Under the pieces are notes generated by a model. The model did not search any database. It was not told the DNA's origin and saw nothing but the letters and a program-made list of their open reading frames with translations. Shown here piece after piece: positions 43,243 through 51,349 of a stretch of 58,622 bases of DNA. The stretch spans positions 1-58,622 of the forward strand of contig JAZURE010000014.1 of the NCBI GenBank assembly GCA_045606045.1. Reading direction: 5' to 3'. A program made the translations under genes and the position numbers. Position 1 is the stretch's first letter. Each line of letters starts with the position of its first letter. The DNA is from RGIG8748 sp045606045. GTDB taxonomy: Bacteria; Bacillota; Clostridia; UMGS1810.

Positions 43243-44008
43243 TGGCAAAATACTGCCCGTCTTTCCTGAATATTACCCCTATTATGTAAAAACCGCCCAG
43301 CCTTTGCACGCAATCCGAAACATTGTGAAATGCAAAATTTAAATCATCCCCTGCGGCAAGAGCTGTAATGCCGTCCTTCCCCACACCCCAAAAAAAAGGT
43401 ATATCTCCATCAAGCTCTGCCAATGCGTGTCTGTAAGAGGTTATACTGCACAAAATAGTCTTATCGGGAATTTCGTACCAGTCAAAGCCTTCCAAAGGCA
43501 TAAGAGCAGTTTTTTTAAAAACAGTTTCAAAATATTTAAGTCTGCCAAGATATTCATTGTAGATTTCCTCGGTTGACAAGTCTTTTATACTGCTTAATGC
43601 CTTTTGCGCCCTTTCTATACTTTCGTCAGGACGGGAATTTGGTATAAAAAACGGATTGGCACACAGGTCCCATGCCAAACGACAGAAATGCACTCCAACA
43701 TCCGAAAACCCATCGGGCTTTTTAACGGCAAGCACAAATGTATCCAAATCATTAAGATAGTACCCCTTGTATGCCGCATCATATTCGCTTATTTCCCTCG
43801 ATGAGTGTGCACAATGGTTTACAAATTCAAGGGTATCCGCCACCAAAGGCTCTAAGGCGGGTTTAAATGAACTAAACACAAGAAGCTTGTATATTCCTTG
43901 GACTTTGGTCTTGATGTTATAGCTAATTTTCATAACACTGCTATTTACACAATAGTCGATTACTGCCGACAAATCATCATTAAAGGTTTTAAGAATAACA
44001 GTTTCCAC
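43232..44008 (-). CDS. Conserved-looking protein of unknown function
   Basis: A 258-residue soluble protein. The start is a GTG with GAGGTGA 6 bases upstream; no better ATG lies nearby. There is no signal peptide or membrane helix. Segments such as GVHFCRLAWDLCANPFFIPN and FFWGVGKDGITALAAGDD look structured, but I recognise no family. It stands alone between two convergently or divergently arranged genes, so context gives no function. Confidence 0.6.
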   Translation of the reverse strand: METVILKTFNDDLSAVIDYCVNSSVMKISYNIKTKVQGIYKLLVFSSFKPALEPLVADTLEFVNHCAHSSREISEYDAAYKGYYLNDLDTFVLAVKKPDGFSDVGVHFCRLAWDLCANPFFIPNSRPDESIERAQKALSSIKDLSTEEIYNEYLGRLKYFETVFKKTALMPLEGFDWYEIPDKTILCSITSYRHALAELDGDIPFFWGVGKDGITALAAGDDLNFAFHNVSDCVQRLGGFYIIGVIFRKDGQYFAKIK

Positions 44009-44062
44009 TTAATTCACCTCTCTAACACTATATGTCCCTGAGGATGAATTTATCAAAGATAC

Positions 44063-44091
44063 TTGCAAAAAAATGCCTTTTGTTATATAGT
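44063..44091 (+). promoter_or_regulatory. rlmD promoter
   Basis: TTGCAA -35, 17-base spacer and TATAGT -10, about 24 bases before the ATG at 44115. Confidence 0.65.
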
Positions 44092-44114
44092 AAATACAGA
44101 TTGGAAGTGAGATA

Positions 44115-45473
44115 ATGGTAAAGAAAAACGATATTATAAGCGTAACTATAGAGGATGTTACCGCATCAGGTGACGGAGTTGCAAAACACGAGGACTACCC
44201 CATATTTATAAAAGGTGCAGTAACAGGCGATGTTCTTAAAATTCAAGTAACCAAAACGAACAAAACCTATGGTTTTGGTAATATATCAGAAATTATAAAT
44301 CCCTCTCCTTACCGCACAGAGCCAATGTGCCCTGTGTTTAATGAGTGCGGAGGCTGTGACTTTATGCACATAGATTACTCCCACCAGCTATGTATAAAGG
44401 AGAACATAATAAAATCAAATCTACAGAGAATAGGCTCCGTTTACCCCCACGAATACGAATTTCAAGGAGTAATTGGTGCTAAAAACACCCTTGGCTACAG
44501 AAACAAAGCACAGCTACCCATAGGCAAATCAGGATGCGAAGCTGTGGTAGGCTTCTACTCCAAAAAGAGCCATGAGATAGTAGCATCTCAGGGTTGCATG
44601 ATACAGGATGAAAAAATAAATAACATAACAAAGCTTTTCCTTACATATGCCAACAAATACAAGATTAGTGTATATAACGAAAAATCCCACAAAGGTATAT
44701 TAAGGCATCTTTATATACGCACAGGCAACAAGACGGGCGAGATACTCATTACAATAGTAACAAACTGTGCATCCCCCCTGCCCCATGAGGATGAACTTGT
44801 TAAAATCCTACAAAACCAGTCGGATATTATGGGCATTATCCAAAACATAAATACCGAGAGAACAAATCTTATCCTTGGTAAGAGAAACAGAGTGATTTAC
44901 GGCGAAGATAAGATTTGCTCAATGATAGATAAGCTTAAATTCAATATATCCTCAGAAAGCTTTTTCCAGATAAACGGAAAGCAGACGGAAAAGCTATATG
45001 GGAAAGCACTCGAATATGCCGCTCCAAAAGAAAACGAAACAGTGTTTGACCTGTACTGCGGCACAGGAAGTATATCACTCTTTCTTGCGCAAAAGGCACA
45101 AAGAGTAATAGGCGTAGAAATAGTGGAAAAGGCTATAGAAAACGCAAAGGAAAACGCTAAATTAAACGGTATAAAAAATGCTTTGTTCTATGCAGGAGAT
45201 TGCGCCAAGGTAGTATATGAGCTGTTGCAAAACGGCGAAAGTGCGGATATAGTTGTTGTAGATCCGCCCAGAAAGGGCTGTAGCGAGGATATGCTTAAGC
45301 TTATAAATCAGATGTCTCCAAAGAAGCTTGTGTATGTATCCTGTAACAGTGCAACTCTGGCAAGAGATGTAAAAATCCTTAGTGACTATGGATTTACTCT
45401 TAAAAAAGTTTGCGGCGTGGACATGTTTCCTCATTCGGGACATTGCGAAGTTGTCTGTGCCTTGCACAGATAA
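44115..45473 (+). CDS. rlmD: 23S rRNA (uracil-C5)-methyltransferase, RumA/TrmA family
   Basis: A 452-residue SAM enzyme. An N-terminal TRAM domain occupies about residues 1-60 (SVTIEDVTASGDGVAKHED). [4Fe-4S] Cys lie in MCPVFNECGGCDF plus a later QGCMIQD. The methyltransferase domain begins near 290 with FFQINGKQTEKLY and DLYCGTGSISLFLA, and the catalytic base region is VVVDPPRKGCSEDML with VYVSCNSATLARD, the Cys nucleophile. Members methylate U1939 or U747 of 23S rRNA; which one cannot be decided here. Confidence 0.92.
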   Translation: MVKKNDIISVTIEDVTASGDGVAKHEDYPIFIKGAVTGDVLKIQVTKTNKTYGFGNISEIINPSPYRTEPMCPVFNECGGCDFMHIDYSHQLCIKENIIKSNLQRIGSVYPHEYEFQGVIGAKNTLGYRNKAQLPIGKSGCEAVVGFYSKKSHEIVASQGCMIQDEKINNITKLFLTYANKYKISVYNEKSHKGILRHLYIRTGNKTGEILITIVTNCASPLPHEDELVKILQNQSDIMGIIQNINTERTNLILGKRNRVIYGEDKICSMIDKLKFNISSESFFQINGKQTEKLYGKALEYAAPKENETVFDLYCGTGSISLFLAQKAQRVIGVEIVEKAIENAKENAKLNGIKNALFYAGDCAKVVYELLQNGESADIVVVDPPRKGCSEDMLKLINQMSPKKLVYVSCNSATLARDVKILSDYGFTLKKVCGVDMFPHSGHCEVVCALHR

Positions 45474-45480
45474 CTTCGCA
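45444..45480. terminator. Hairpin at the rlmD stop codon
   Basis: A 17-bp stem (45444-45460 with 45464-45480, one G-T pair) with a 3-base loop includes the last rlmD codons and its stop. No T-run follows, so it may stabilise the 3' end rather than act as a normal terminator for the convergent pair. Confidence 0.55.
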
Positions 45481-45511
45481 TCGATATAAATCTCTTACAA
45501 GGTTTTTGATT

Positions 45512-46654
45512 CTAAAGATTAAAGGCAATATATGTCATAAGAGCGCTTCCGTAAGGGAGTGCTTTTTTGTCAAATTTAACCTTGGGGTTATGGAGAGGAT
45601 ACTTGTAGCCATCCTCTGTCCTACCTGCACACAAAAGCGCCATTGCCGTTGGCACAAGAGTGCTTACATAGGCGAAATCCTCGCTTCCGCCTCCGCGCTG
45701 ACCCTTGGGAAGCATTACCACTCTTTCATCACCTGAAAATTCTTTGGCAAGGGTGGAAACTCTGCAAAGAAATTCCTTGTCATTTATAAAGGCGGGGCAA
45801 CCGAGGTTAAATACTACTTTGGCACTTGTACGAAGAGCCTTGGCAACGCCTGAGGCTATATCCCCAATACGAGACTTTACAAATTCTCTTGTTTGCTCCC
45901 CGAATGTTCTCATGGTACCTTTCATAGTTAAGCTGTCTGCTATTGCGTTTGGCGCACTACCTCCTGACATCATGCCCACAGTTATTGTTGCATCCTCATA
46001 CACACCAAGTTCCCGGGCATTTATGCTCTGCAACGCACAAAGTATATGAGCGCCCGAAGTGATTGGGTCTCTGCCCTCGGACGGCTGTGCACCGTGACTT
46101 CCCTTGCCCTGAACCTCTATATTGAAATAGTCTGCTGATGGTGCCACCTCTCCGTCGGATGCAAATATGAATGTGCCCGTATCAAAATCGGTAGCGGTTG
46201 CCACATGAAGCATAAAGGCGCAGTCCACCTTGGGATTTTGCAATATTCCAGAATCTATCATATCCTTGGCACCCGACAGGATTTCTTCGGCAGGCTGAAA
46301 CATAAGCTTAACTCTGCAAGAGAGCATATCTTCATTTTGCTTTATGGCTCTTGCTGCAGCAAGAAGCATAGCCGTATGCATATGATGTCCGCAGGCATGC
46401 ATAGCTCCCTCGCCCATGGGAAGAGCGTCCATATCTGCCCTTAAAAGAAGAGTTTTTGGATGGGTACTGTTACCCAAAACCGCGCATATACCGCATCTGC
46501 CGCACATAGTATATTCTATGTCCGCTTCCATGAGCGATTTTGCAACATAATCCACCGTCTTTTTAAGTTCAAAACCCGTTTCGGCATTTTTCAAAAGATA
46601 TTCATAGTCCTCATAAAGCTTATTTTGGTCTATTAATTCAAACATTTTTTGCAT
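45512..46654 (-). CDS. M20-family amidohydrolase (N-acyl amino acid hydrolase-like)
   Basis: A 380-residue dinuclear metallopeptidase started at the Met at 46654; its ribosome site is weak (GTGGTG close by). The metal-binding pattern is LLLRADMDALPM, then HACGHHMHTAMLL with two His, and MFQPAEE. The dimerisation domain lies at about 180-290. The family includes N-acetyl-diaminopimelate, hippurate and indole-acetyl amino acid hydrolases. The substrate is unknown. It is a single gene. Confidence 0.9.
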   Translation of the reverse strand: MQKMFELIDQNKLYEDYEYLLKNAETGFELKKTVDYVAKSLMEADIEYTMCGRCGICAVLGNSTHPKTLLLRADMDALPMGEGAMHACGHHMHTAMLLAAARAIKQNEDMLSCRVKLMFQPAEEILSGAKDMIDSGILQNPKVDCAFMLHVATATDFDTGTFIFASDGEVAPSADYFNIEVQGKGSHGAQPSEGRDPITSGAHILCALQSINARELGVYEDATITVGMMSGGSAPNAIADSLTMKGTMRTFGEQTREFVKSRIGDIASGVAKALRTSAKVVFNLGCPAFINDKEFLCRVSTLAKEFSGDERVVMLPKGQRGGGSEDFAYVSTLVPTAMALLCAGRTEDGYKYPLHNPKVKFDKKALPYGSALMTYIAFNL

Positions 46655-46696
46655 ATTATCACCACAAATATTATCTGCAGAAAATAAAAATATATC

Positions 46697-46720
46697 AAAA
46701 AAGAGGAGCATATGCTCCTC
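46697..46720 (-). terminator. Terminator of the zinc-finger/Cys-rich operon
   Basis: A perfect palindrome GAGGAGCATATGCTCCTC (46703-46720) is followed on the minus strand by TTTTTT. Confidence 0.85.
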
Positions 46721-46725
46721 ATATA

Positions 46726-46908
46726 CTAAATATATTTTTTCATTAGTGTAATGGAATTCTTACATTCCTCGTAGTCCCAGCTGCAGCAATGATTGTACAT
46801 CCAGTTCTTTTTGTCCTTGTAATTTTGAAATTTTATAGTTTTTAATTCGCAGCCGATACAATTCTTTTTCTCATACAAAAAGAATGGACATATGGCATAA
46901 AGTGGCAT
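46726..46908 (-). CDS. Small Cys-containing protein, phage-type
   Basis: A 60-residue protein with AGGGGGA 5-6 bases before ATG. Cys lie in ICPFFLYEKKNCIGCE and HCCSWDYEEC, suggesting one metal site. Small proteins with this CPFF...C..C pattern are often found in clostridial prophages beside zinc-finger proteins, from my recollection; the function is not known. It follows the 113-residue gene by 10 bases and ends at a strong terminator. Confidence 0.6.
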   Translation of the reverse strand: MPLYAICPFFLYEKKNCIGCELKTIKFQNYKDKKNWMYNHCCSWDYEECKNSITLMKKYI

Positions 46909-46918
46909 CTCATTCCCC

Positions 46919-47260
46919 CTAATTTAACGAATACTTATGTACATACTCGCCGTAGCTTAAACCCGCCTCTCTGCTAAGGACTGCAACCTGTTCCAGAGAA
47001 AGCAACGGTTTTTGGGGTTTTGATTTTCTTTTGCCTATTCTTCCGTTGGCGTAAAGTCTGCATTCCTTGCAACAATATTTTTTGCGTCTGTCGGAAAGAA
47101 AAGCATCGCCGCACCATCCGCATATGAATTCTCTTAAATTGTTTTTCCTGGCTCTTTGTGCATTAAAGGTTCTGCGGCATTTTGCCGAACAAAATTTTTT
47201 GGCATTTTGCTCAGTTGTGAATTCAGTGTTGCACACAGGACAAGTTAGTGTTCTTATCAT
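46919..47260 (-). CDS. Phage-type double zinc-ribbon protein
   Basis: A 113-residue protein with GAAAGGAAAA before ATG. Two zinc ribbons are visible: CPVCNTEF...FCSAKC at residues 7-31 and CGWCGDAF...YCCKEC at 47-71. A basic linker follows, then a helix with LSREAGLSYGEYVHKY, a phrase common in phage-associated clostridial proteins. It probably binds nucleic acid. It lies downstream of the repressor-controlled promoter at 47.65 kb, possibly on the same transcript as the 33-residue peptide. Confidence 0.65.
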   Translation of the reverse strand: MIRTLTCPVCNTEFTTEQNAKKFCSAKCRRTFNAQRARKNNLREFICGWCGDAFLSDRRKKYCCKECRLYANGRIGKRKSKPQKPLLSLEQVAVLSREAGLSYGEYVHKYSLN

Positions 47261-47414
47261 TGTGGTTTTCCTTTCTATAGTTTTGAACTCTGTTTTTGTC
47301 TTTGTTTAAAGCAATACAATAATATAGCACGGTATTAACTGCCGGGGAAGCAGTGCCTTGCTGCAGTATTTACTGTTTTCAAGCGAAAGAAATCTGTTAA
47401 AGAAAACGCTATGT

Positions 47415-47438
47415 AAAAAGATTTGCAATTTACAAATC
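47415..47438 (-). terminator. Weak terminator-like hairpin after the 33-residue gene
   Basis: On the minus strand GATTTG and CAAATC (6 bp, 7-base loop) are followed by TTTTT, 5 bases after the small gene's stop. It is weak and AT-rich, so it may allow readthrough to the zinc-ribbon gene. The remaining 47261-47414 stretch has no gene I can see. Confidence 0.45.
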
Positions 47439-47442
47439 CTGA

Positions 47443-47544
47443 TTACACCAATCTTTCAAGACAGCTTGCCATATACATCATTATGACAGGCACAAATAAT
47501 TTAAATATAGTTACAACATCCGAGAATCTTATTATCTTTTTCAT
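47443..47544 (-). CDS. 33-residue membrane peptide
   Basis: An ATG-to-TAA frame starting MKKIIRFSDVV and continuing with TIFKLFVPVIMMYMASC, then a charged LERLV end. The basic N-terminus and about 20 hydrophobic residues predict one membrane helix. The Shine-Dalgarno AGGAGGT is 38 bases upstream but is brought within about 9 bases by an intervening perfect hairpin. It is transcribed from a consensus promoter overlapped by repressor half-sites. In layout it resembles SOS-controlled small membrane peptides such as TisB, though sequence similarity is not claimed. Confidence 0.55.
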   Translation of the reverse strand: MKKIIRFSDVVTIFKLFVPVIMMYMASCLERLV

Positions 47545-47552
47545 AATTTTCC

Positions 47553-47589
47553 GCATAATCACTTATTAAAACAGATTATGCGACCTCCT
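47553..47589 (-). promoter_or_regulatory. Shine-Dalgarno plus start-bridging hairpin
   Basis: AGGAGGT (47583-47589) is followed after one base by GCATAATC (47574-47581), a 13-base loop and GATTATGC (47553-47560), then 8 bases to the ATG at 47544. If the 8-bp stem forms, the effective spacing becomes normal. An in-frame ATG also lies in the second arm, so stem formation could select the start. Confidence 0.55.
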
Positions 47590-47624
47590 CTCAAAGTAAT
47601 AGTCAAATATTTTTGTTTTCGATA

Positions 47625-47664
47625 TCGACACATTCATAATACACCCAAAACTTGTCGATGTCAA
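47625..47664 (-). promoter_or_regulatory. Operator-overlapped promoter of the 33-residue peptide
   Basis: Exact TTGACA -35 (47659-47664), 17-base spacer and TATTAT -10 (47636-47641) on the minus strand. On that strand TGTTGACATCGACA covers the -35 and AATGTGTCGATATCGA lies just after the -10. Both contain TGTYG half-sites that also occur at the repressor's own promoter, implying control by the divergent XRE-S24 protein. Confidence 0.7.
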
Positions 47665-47720
47665 CACATTTTTTAAATATTTTCAAAAATTTTTAATTTT
47701 TTTAGGTTTTTACGAAAAAA

Positions 47721-47765
47721 GTGTTGCATTTGCGACACAAGTATGGTATGATTAATGTGTCGACA
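47721..47765 (+). promoter_or_regulatory. Repressor promoter with operators
   Basis: TTGCAT -35 (47724-47729), 17-base spacer and TATGAT -10 (47747-47752). The imperfect palindrome GTGTTGCATTTGCGACAC (47721-47738) covers the -35, and TGTCGACA (47758-47765) covers the likely start point. This is the arrangement expected for autorepression. Confidence 0.7.
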
Positions 47766-47832
47766 GAATTACTTATTTTTTTACAGCAAAACAATACCAT
47801 TGACATCGTAAATAGGAAAGGAATGATTATTT

Positions 47833-48471
47833 TTGTCAGAACTTGGTGAAAGAATCAAATCTCTCCGTAAGGAAAGACATCTTACACAATCCGCCCTTAT
47901 GGATATACTCCGAAATGATTACAACCTCAAAACAGACAGAGTGATGATAAGCAAATGGGAAACAGGCTTTCAGACGCCTCAGGCAGATACTTTAAAGATT
48001 CTTGCCAAGGTGCTCGAGGTTTCGGTAGACTTTTTGCTCACGGGGGTGGAGACCATCGCAGAGAGCCGCCCCGAAATGACTATACCTGTCAAAAAGGTGC
48101 GTATGCTCGGCTCCATTGCCTGCGGTACACCCATATTTTGTAATGAAGAGTACGAATATGTGCTTGCTACAGGCGAAAATGCAAATGCCGATTTTTGCCT
48201 CACCGCGCGCGGAGACAGTATGATAAACGCACGCATAGCAGATGGCGACATTGTATTCATACGTCAGCAAAGCTCTGTGGAAAACGGCGAGATAGCCGCA
48301 GTTGTGATAGGCGATGAAGCCACCTTAAAGAGAGTGTACAAAACCGCCGACGGTCTTATGCTTGTAGCAGAGAATCCTGCATATCAGCCAATGTATTTTT
48401 CGGGTGATGAATTGAGCCAGACCTATATTCTCGGAAAAGCAATAGGTTTTCAAAGTATAAATTTAATATAA
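47833..48471 (+). CDS. XRE-S24 (LexA/CI-like) self-cleaving repressor
   Basis: A 212-residue repressor with a TTG start, chosen because AAAGGA is about 10 bases upstream and no ATG is in frame. Residues 5-65 are an XRE helix-turn-helix (ERIKSLRKERHLTQSALMDIL, SKWETGFQTPQADTLK; diagnostic core SKWETGFQTPQ). Residues 90-205 are an S24 domain: cleavage site SIACGTP near 95, nucleophile Ser in ARGDSMINARI near 125 and Lys in DEATLKRVY near 160. DNA damage, via RecA, would be expected to trigger cleavage and derepress both divergent promoters. Confidence 0.9.
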   Translation: MSELGERIKSLRKERHLTQSALMDILRNDYNLKTDRVMISKWETGFQTPQADTLKILAKVLEVSVDFLLTGVETIAESRPEMTIPVKKVRMLGSIACGTPIFCNEEYEYVLATGENANADFCLTARGDSMINARIADGDIVFIRQQSSVENGEIAAVVIGDEATLKRVYKTADGLMLVAENPAYQPMYFSGDELSQTYILGKAIGFQSINLI

Positions 48472-48511
48472 CAAGAAGGCTTTCGCAAAATGCGAAAGCC
48501 TTCTTGTTATA
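48467..48511. terminator. Bidirectional terminator between repressor and leuS
   Basis: A perfect stem of about 21 bp (48467-48487 with 48491-48511) with an AAA loop includes the repressor's stop codon. T-richness after the stem is modest on both strands. Confidence 0.75.
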
Positions 48512-48522
48512 TTGGTACGATT

Positions 48523-50979
48523 TTACTTTACAACTATATTTACAAGTCTACCCTTTACTACAATAACTTTGAGAACCTGTTTGTCGGCTATAGCTTCCTT
48601 TACCTTTTCGTCAGCTACGGCAGCTGCCTTTATTCCCTCATCATCGAGTGAGGATGATACATTTATCTTGCCCTTTATCTTGCCGTTTACCTGAACTACA
48701 AGCTCGATTTCATCCTTAACAAGAGCAGCTTCGTCATAGGTAACCCAGCTTCTTTCATGGATGCTTCCCTCGCCACCCATAAGAGACCAAAGCTCCTCTG
48801 TTACATGAGGAATAAAGGGAGCAAGCATTGTTACGGTATCTACAACAGCCTCGCTGAAGAGTGCTGTGTTTGTACCCTTATACGCATAGAGAGCATTTAC
48901 AAGCTCCATTATACCGCTTATGGCAGTATTGAAGTTAAAGCGGATGCTTATATCGTCTGTACCCTTTTTCTTGGTGTAGTTTAATACATAGCGAAGCTCT
49001 TTATCCTCGCTTGTGAGGTTAGCCTTATCATAGGACGCATTAAGAGATATCTTGTCAAGATTGTCTGTAACAAGGCGGAAAACCCTGTTTATAAATCTGT
49101 AGGAGCCTTCTACAGCAGTATCAGACCACTCGAGGTCTCTTTCGGGAGGTGCCGCAAAGAGAATAAAGAGTCTTGCGGTATCTGCACCATATTTATTTAT
49201 TATCTCCTCGGGGCTTACTACATTACCAAGAGATTTACTCATCTTGGTGCCATCCTTTAACACCATACCCTGTGTAAGAAGATTGTCAAATGGTTCATCC
49301 ACGGGAACAAGACCCATCTTATGAAATGCCTTTGTAAAGAATCTTGCATAGAGGAGGTGGAGTATTGCGTGCTCTACACCGCCTATATACTGGTCTACGC
49401 CCATCCAGTATTTAAGAGCATCCATGGAGAACGGCTCTTTGTCGTTCTTGGGGTCGCAGTATCTTAAGAAGTACCAGGAGGAGCACACAAAGGTGTCCAT
49501 GGTGTCGGTTTCTCTTACACTCATCTTGCCGCACTTGGGGCAGGGAGCGTGAACAAATGTAGGGCTTGTGGTAAGAGGTGATTTGCCCTGCCCTGTAAAC
49601 TCTACATCCTCGGGCAGAAGAACGGGAAGCTGATCTTCGGGTACGCCTACAGCACCGCAGTCCTCACAGTATATAACGGGGATTGGTGCACCCCAGTAAC
49701 GCTGTCTGGATATAAGCCAGTCTCTTAGGCGGAAGTTTACTTTACTCTCACCTATACCCTTTTCGTCCATATAGTCTATGATTTTTGCAAGAGCATCTCT
49801 GTTGCCCATGCCGTTGAATTCACCGGAATTTACCATGATGCCCTCTGCTTCAAAGGACTCTGTCATGGTGTCGGCATCTATGCTCTTGCCGTCAGGGGTT
49901 ATTACAACCTTTATGGGAAGATTATATTTTCTTGCAAATTCAAAGTCTCTCTGGTCATGTGCGGGAACAGCCATTACTATGCCTGTACCGTAGTCGGTTA
50001 ATACATAGTTTGCAAGATAAAGCGGTACCTTGTCGCCTGTTATGGGATTTATAACATAGCGGCCTGTAAACACACCCTCTTTCTCCGTTTCGGAGCTGGT
50101 GCGCTCTATTTCGTTTAAGAACTGCATCTTGCGGATAAATTCTTCGCACTCTACCTTAGTATCCAAACCCTCAACAAGCTTGGGAACAATGGGGTGCTCG
50201 GGGGCAATTACCATGTATGTAACACCGTAGATTGTATCGGGTCTTGTGGTGTATACGGTAAGCTCCTCGTCCATACCGTCTACCTTAAAGGTAACCTGTG
50301 CACCACGGCTCTTACCTATCCAGTTTGCCTGCATAGTCTTTACCTTTTCGGGCCAGCCCTTTAATTTGTCGAGGTCTTTTAATAGCTCATCTGCATACTC
50401 TGTAATCTTAAAGAACCACTGTTCAAGGTCCTTTTTGCCCACTTCGGATTTACATCTTTCGCACTTGCCGTTTACAACCTGCTCATTTGCAAGAACAGTC
50501 TGGCAGGATGGGCACCAGTTTACATAGGATTTCTTTTTGTATGCCAAATCGTGATTAAAGAACTCCAAAAAGAGCTTCTGAGTAAATTTGTAGTAATCGG
50601 GCTTGCAGGTAGCAACCTCTCTGTCCCAGTCGTAGCTTATACCCAGGGTTTTAAGCTGAATTCTCATGTTTTCTATATTGGAGTCCGTCCAATCCTTGGG
50701 GTTTGCGCCGTTCTTTATAGCAGCGTTTTCCGCAGGCAGACCAAAGGAATCCCAACCCATAGGATGAAGTACATTGTAGCCGTTCATCTTCTTGAATCTT
50801 GCCACAACATCTCCTATGGAGTAATTACGCACATGACCCATGTGGAGATTTCCCGATGGATAAGGGAACATCTCAAGTGTATAGTACTTAGGTCTGTCGT
50901 TTATTTCTGTTTTAAAAGCTTTTGTTTCTTCCCATTTTGCCTGCCACTTTTTCTCTATGGCACCAAAATCATAATTCAT
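48523..50979 (-). CDS. leuS: Leucyl-tRNA synthetase
   Basis: An 818-residue class I synthetase started at the ATG at 50979, with AAAGGG 9-10 bases upstream; the ATG 9 bases earlier abuts that site. The HIGH motif is HMGHVRNYSIGD near residue 47 and KMSKS is TKMSKSLGNVVS near 590. The editing domain (about 220-420) has TTRPDTIYGVTYM and the zinc-like CEDCGAV and CPKCGKM pairs. It is the last gene of the yhbY-leuS operon and ends against a strong hairpin. Confidence 0.97.
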   Translation of the reverse strand: MNYDFGAIEKKWQAKWEETKAFKTEINDRPKYYTLEMFPYPSGNLHMGHVRNYSIGDVVARFKKMNGYNVLHPMGWDSFGLPAENAAIKNGANPKDWTDSNIENMRIQLKTLGISYDWDREVATCKPDYYKFTQKLFLEFFNHDLAYKKKSYVNWCPSCQTVLANEQVVNGKCERCKSEVGKKDLEQWFFKITEYADELLKDLDKLKGWPEKVKTMQANWIGKSRGAQVTFKVDGMDEELTVYTTRPDTIYGVTYMVIAPEHPIVPKLVEGLDTKVECEEFIRKMQFLNEIERTSSETEKEGVFTGRYVINPITGDKVPLYLANYVLTDYGTGIVMAVPAHDQRDFEFARKYNLPIKVVITPDGKSIDADTMTESFEAEGIMVNSGEFNGMGNRDALAKIIDYMDEKGIGESKVNFRLRDWLISRQRYWGAPIPVIYCEDCGAVGVPEDQLPVLLPEDVEFTGQGKSPLTTSPTFVHAPCPKCGKMSVRETDTMDTFVCSSWYFLRYCDPKNDKEPFSMDALKYWMGVDQYIGGVEHAILHLLYARFFTKAFHKMGLVPVDEPFDNLLTQGMVLKDGTKMSKSLGNVVSPEEIINKYGADTARLFILFAAPPERDLEWSDTAVEGSYRFINRVFRLVTDNLDKISLNASYDKANLTSEDKELRYVLNYTKKKGTDDISIRFNFNTAISGIMELVNALYAYKGTNTALFSEAVVDTVTMLAPFIPHVTEELWSLMGGEGSIHERSWVTYDEAALVKDEIELVVQVNGKIKGKINVSSSLDDEGIKAAAVADEKVKEAIADKQVLKVIVVKGRLVNIVVK

Positions 50980-50994
50980 ATTATACATCCCTTT

Positions 50995-51348
50995 CTATTT
51001 TACCATTTCAGATATATCTATATTTTCTGCATCTGCCCAAAGTTTCTCTATGCCGTAAAACTCTCGGGTTTCCTCATTAAAGATATGCACAATTACATCG
51101 CCGTAATCCATAAGAAGCCATCCTGTGCTGCTGCGTGCTTCGGGGTTTAAGAGGCTTATGCCATCCTCTTTTCTTAATTTTTCTTCTATTTCGCCGAATA
51201 TAGCATTCATCTGCGTGTTTGAATTTGCATGGCAGATAACAAAATAATCTGCTATGGTTGTAAGGTCACTTATATTAAGAAGTTTTATATCCGATGCCTT
51301 TTTGTCATCGGCATATTTTACAATTTTAGAAGCAAGACTTATATCCAT
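50995..51348 (-). CDS. rsfS: Ribosomal silencing factor RsfS
   Basis: A 117-residue Iojap-family protein that binds ribosomal protein L14 and blocks subunit joining under nutrient limitation. Family features are KKASDIKLLNISDLTTIADYFVICHANS and, near residue 75, SSTGWLLMDYGDVIVHIF with the final YGIEKLWADAE; the core GWLLMDYGDVIVHIF is diagnostic. It lies one base after the LCP gene stop and 15 bases before leuS. Confidence 0.95.
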   Translation of the reverse strand: MDISLASKIVKYADDKKASDIKLLNISDLTTIADYFVICHANSNTQMNAIFGEIEEKLRKEDGISLLNPEARSSTGWLLMDYGDVIVHIFNEETREFYGIEKLWADAENIDISEMVK

Positions 51349-51349
51349 A

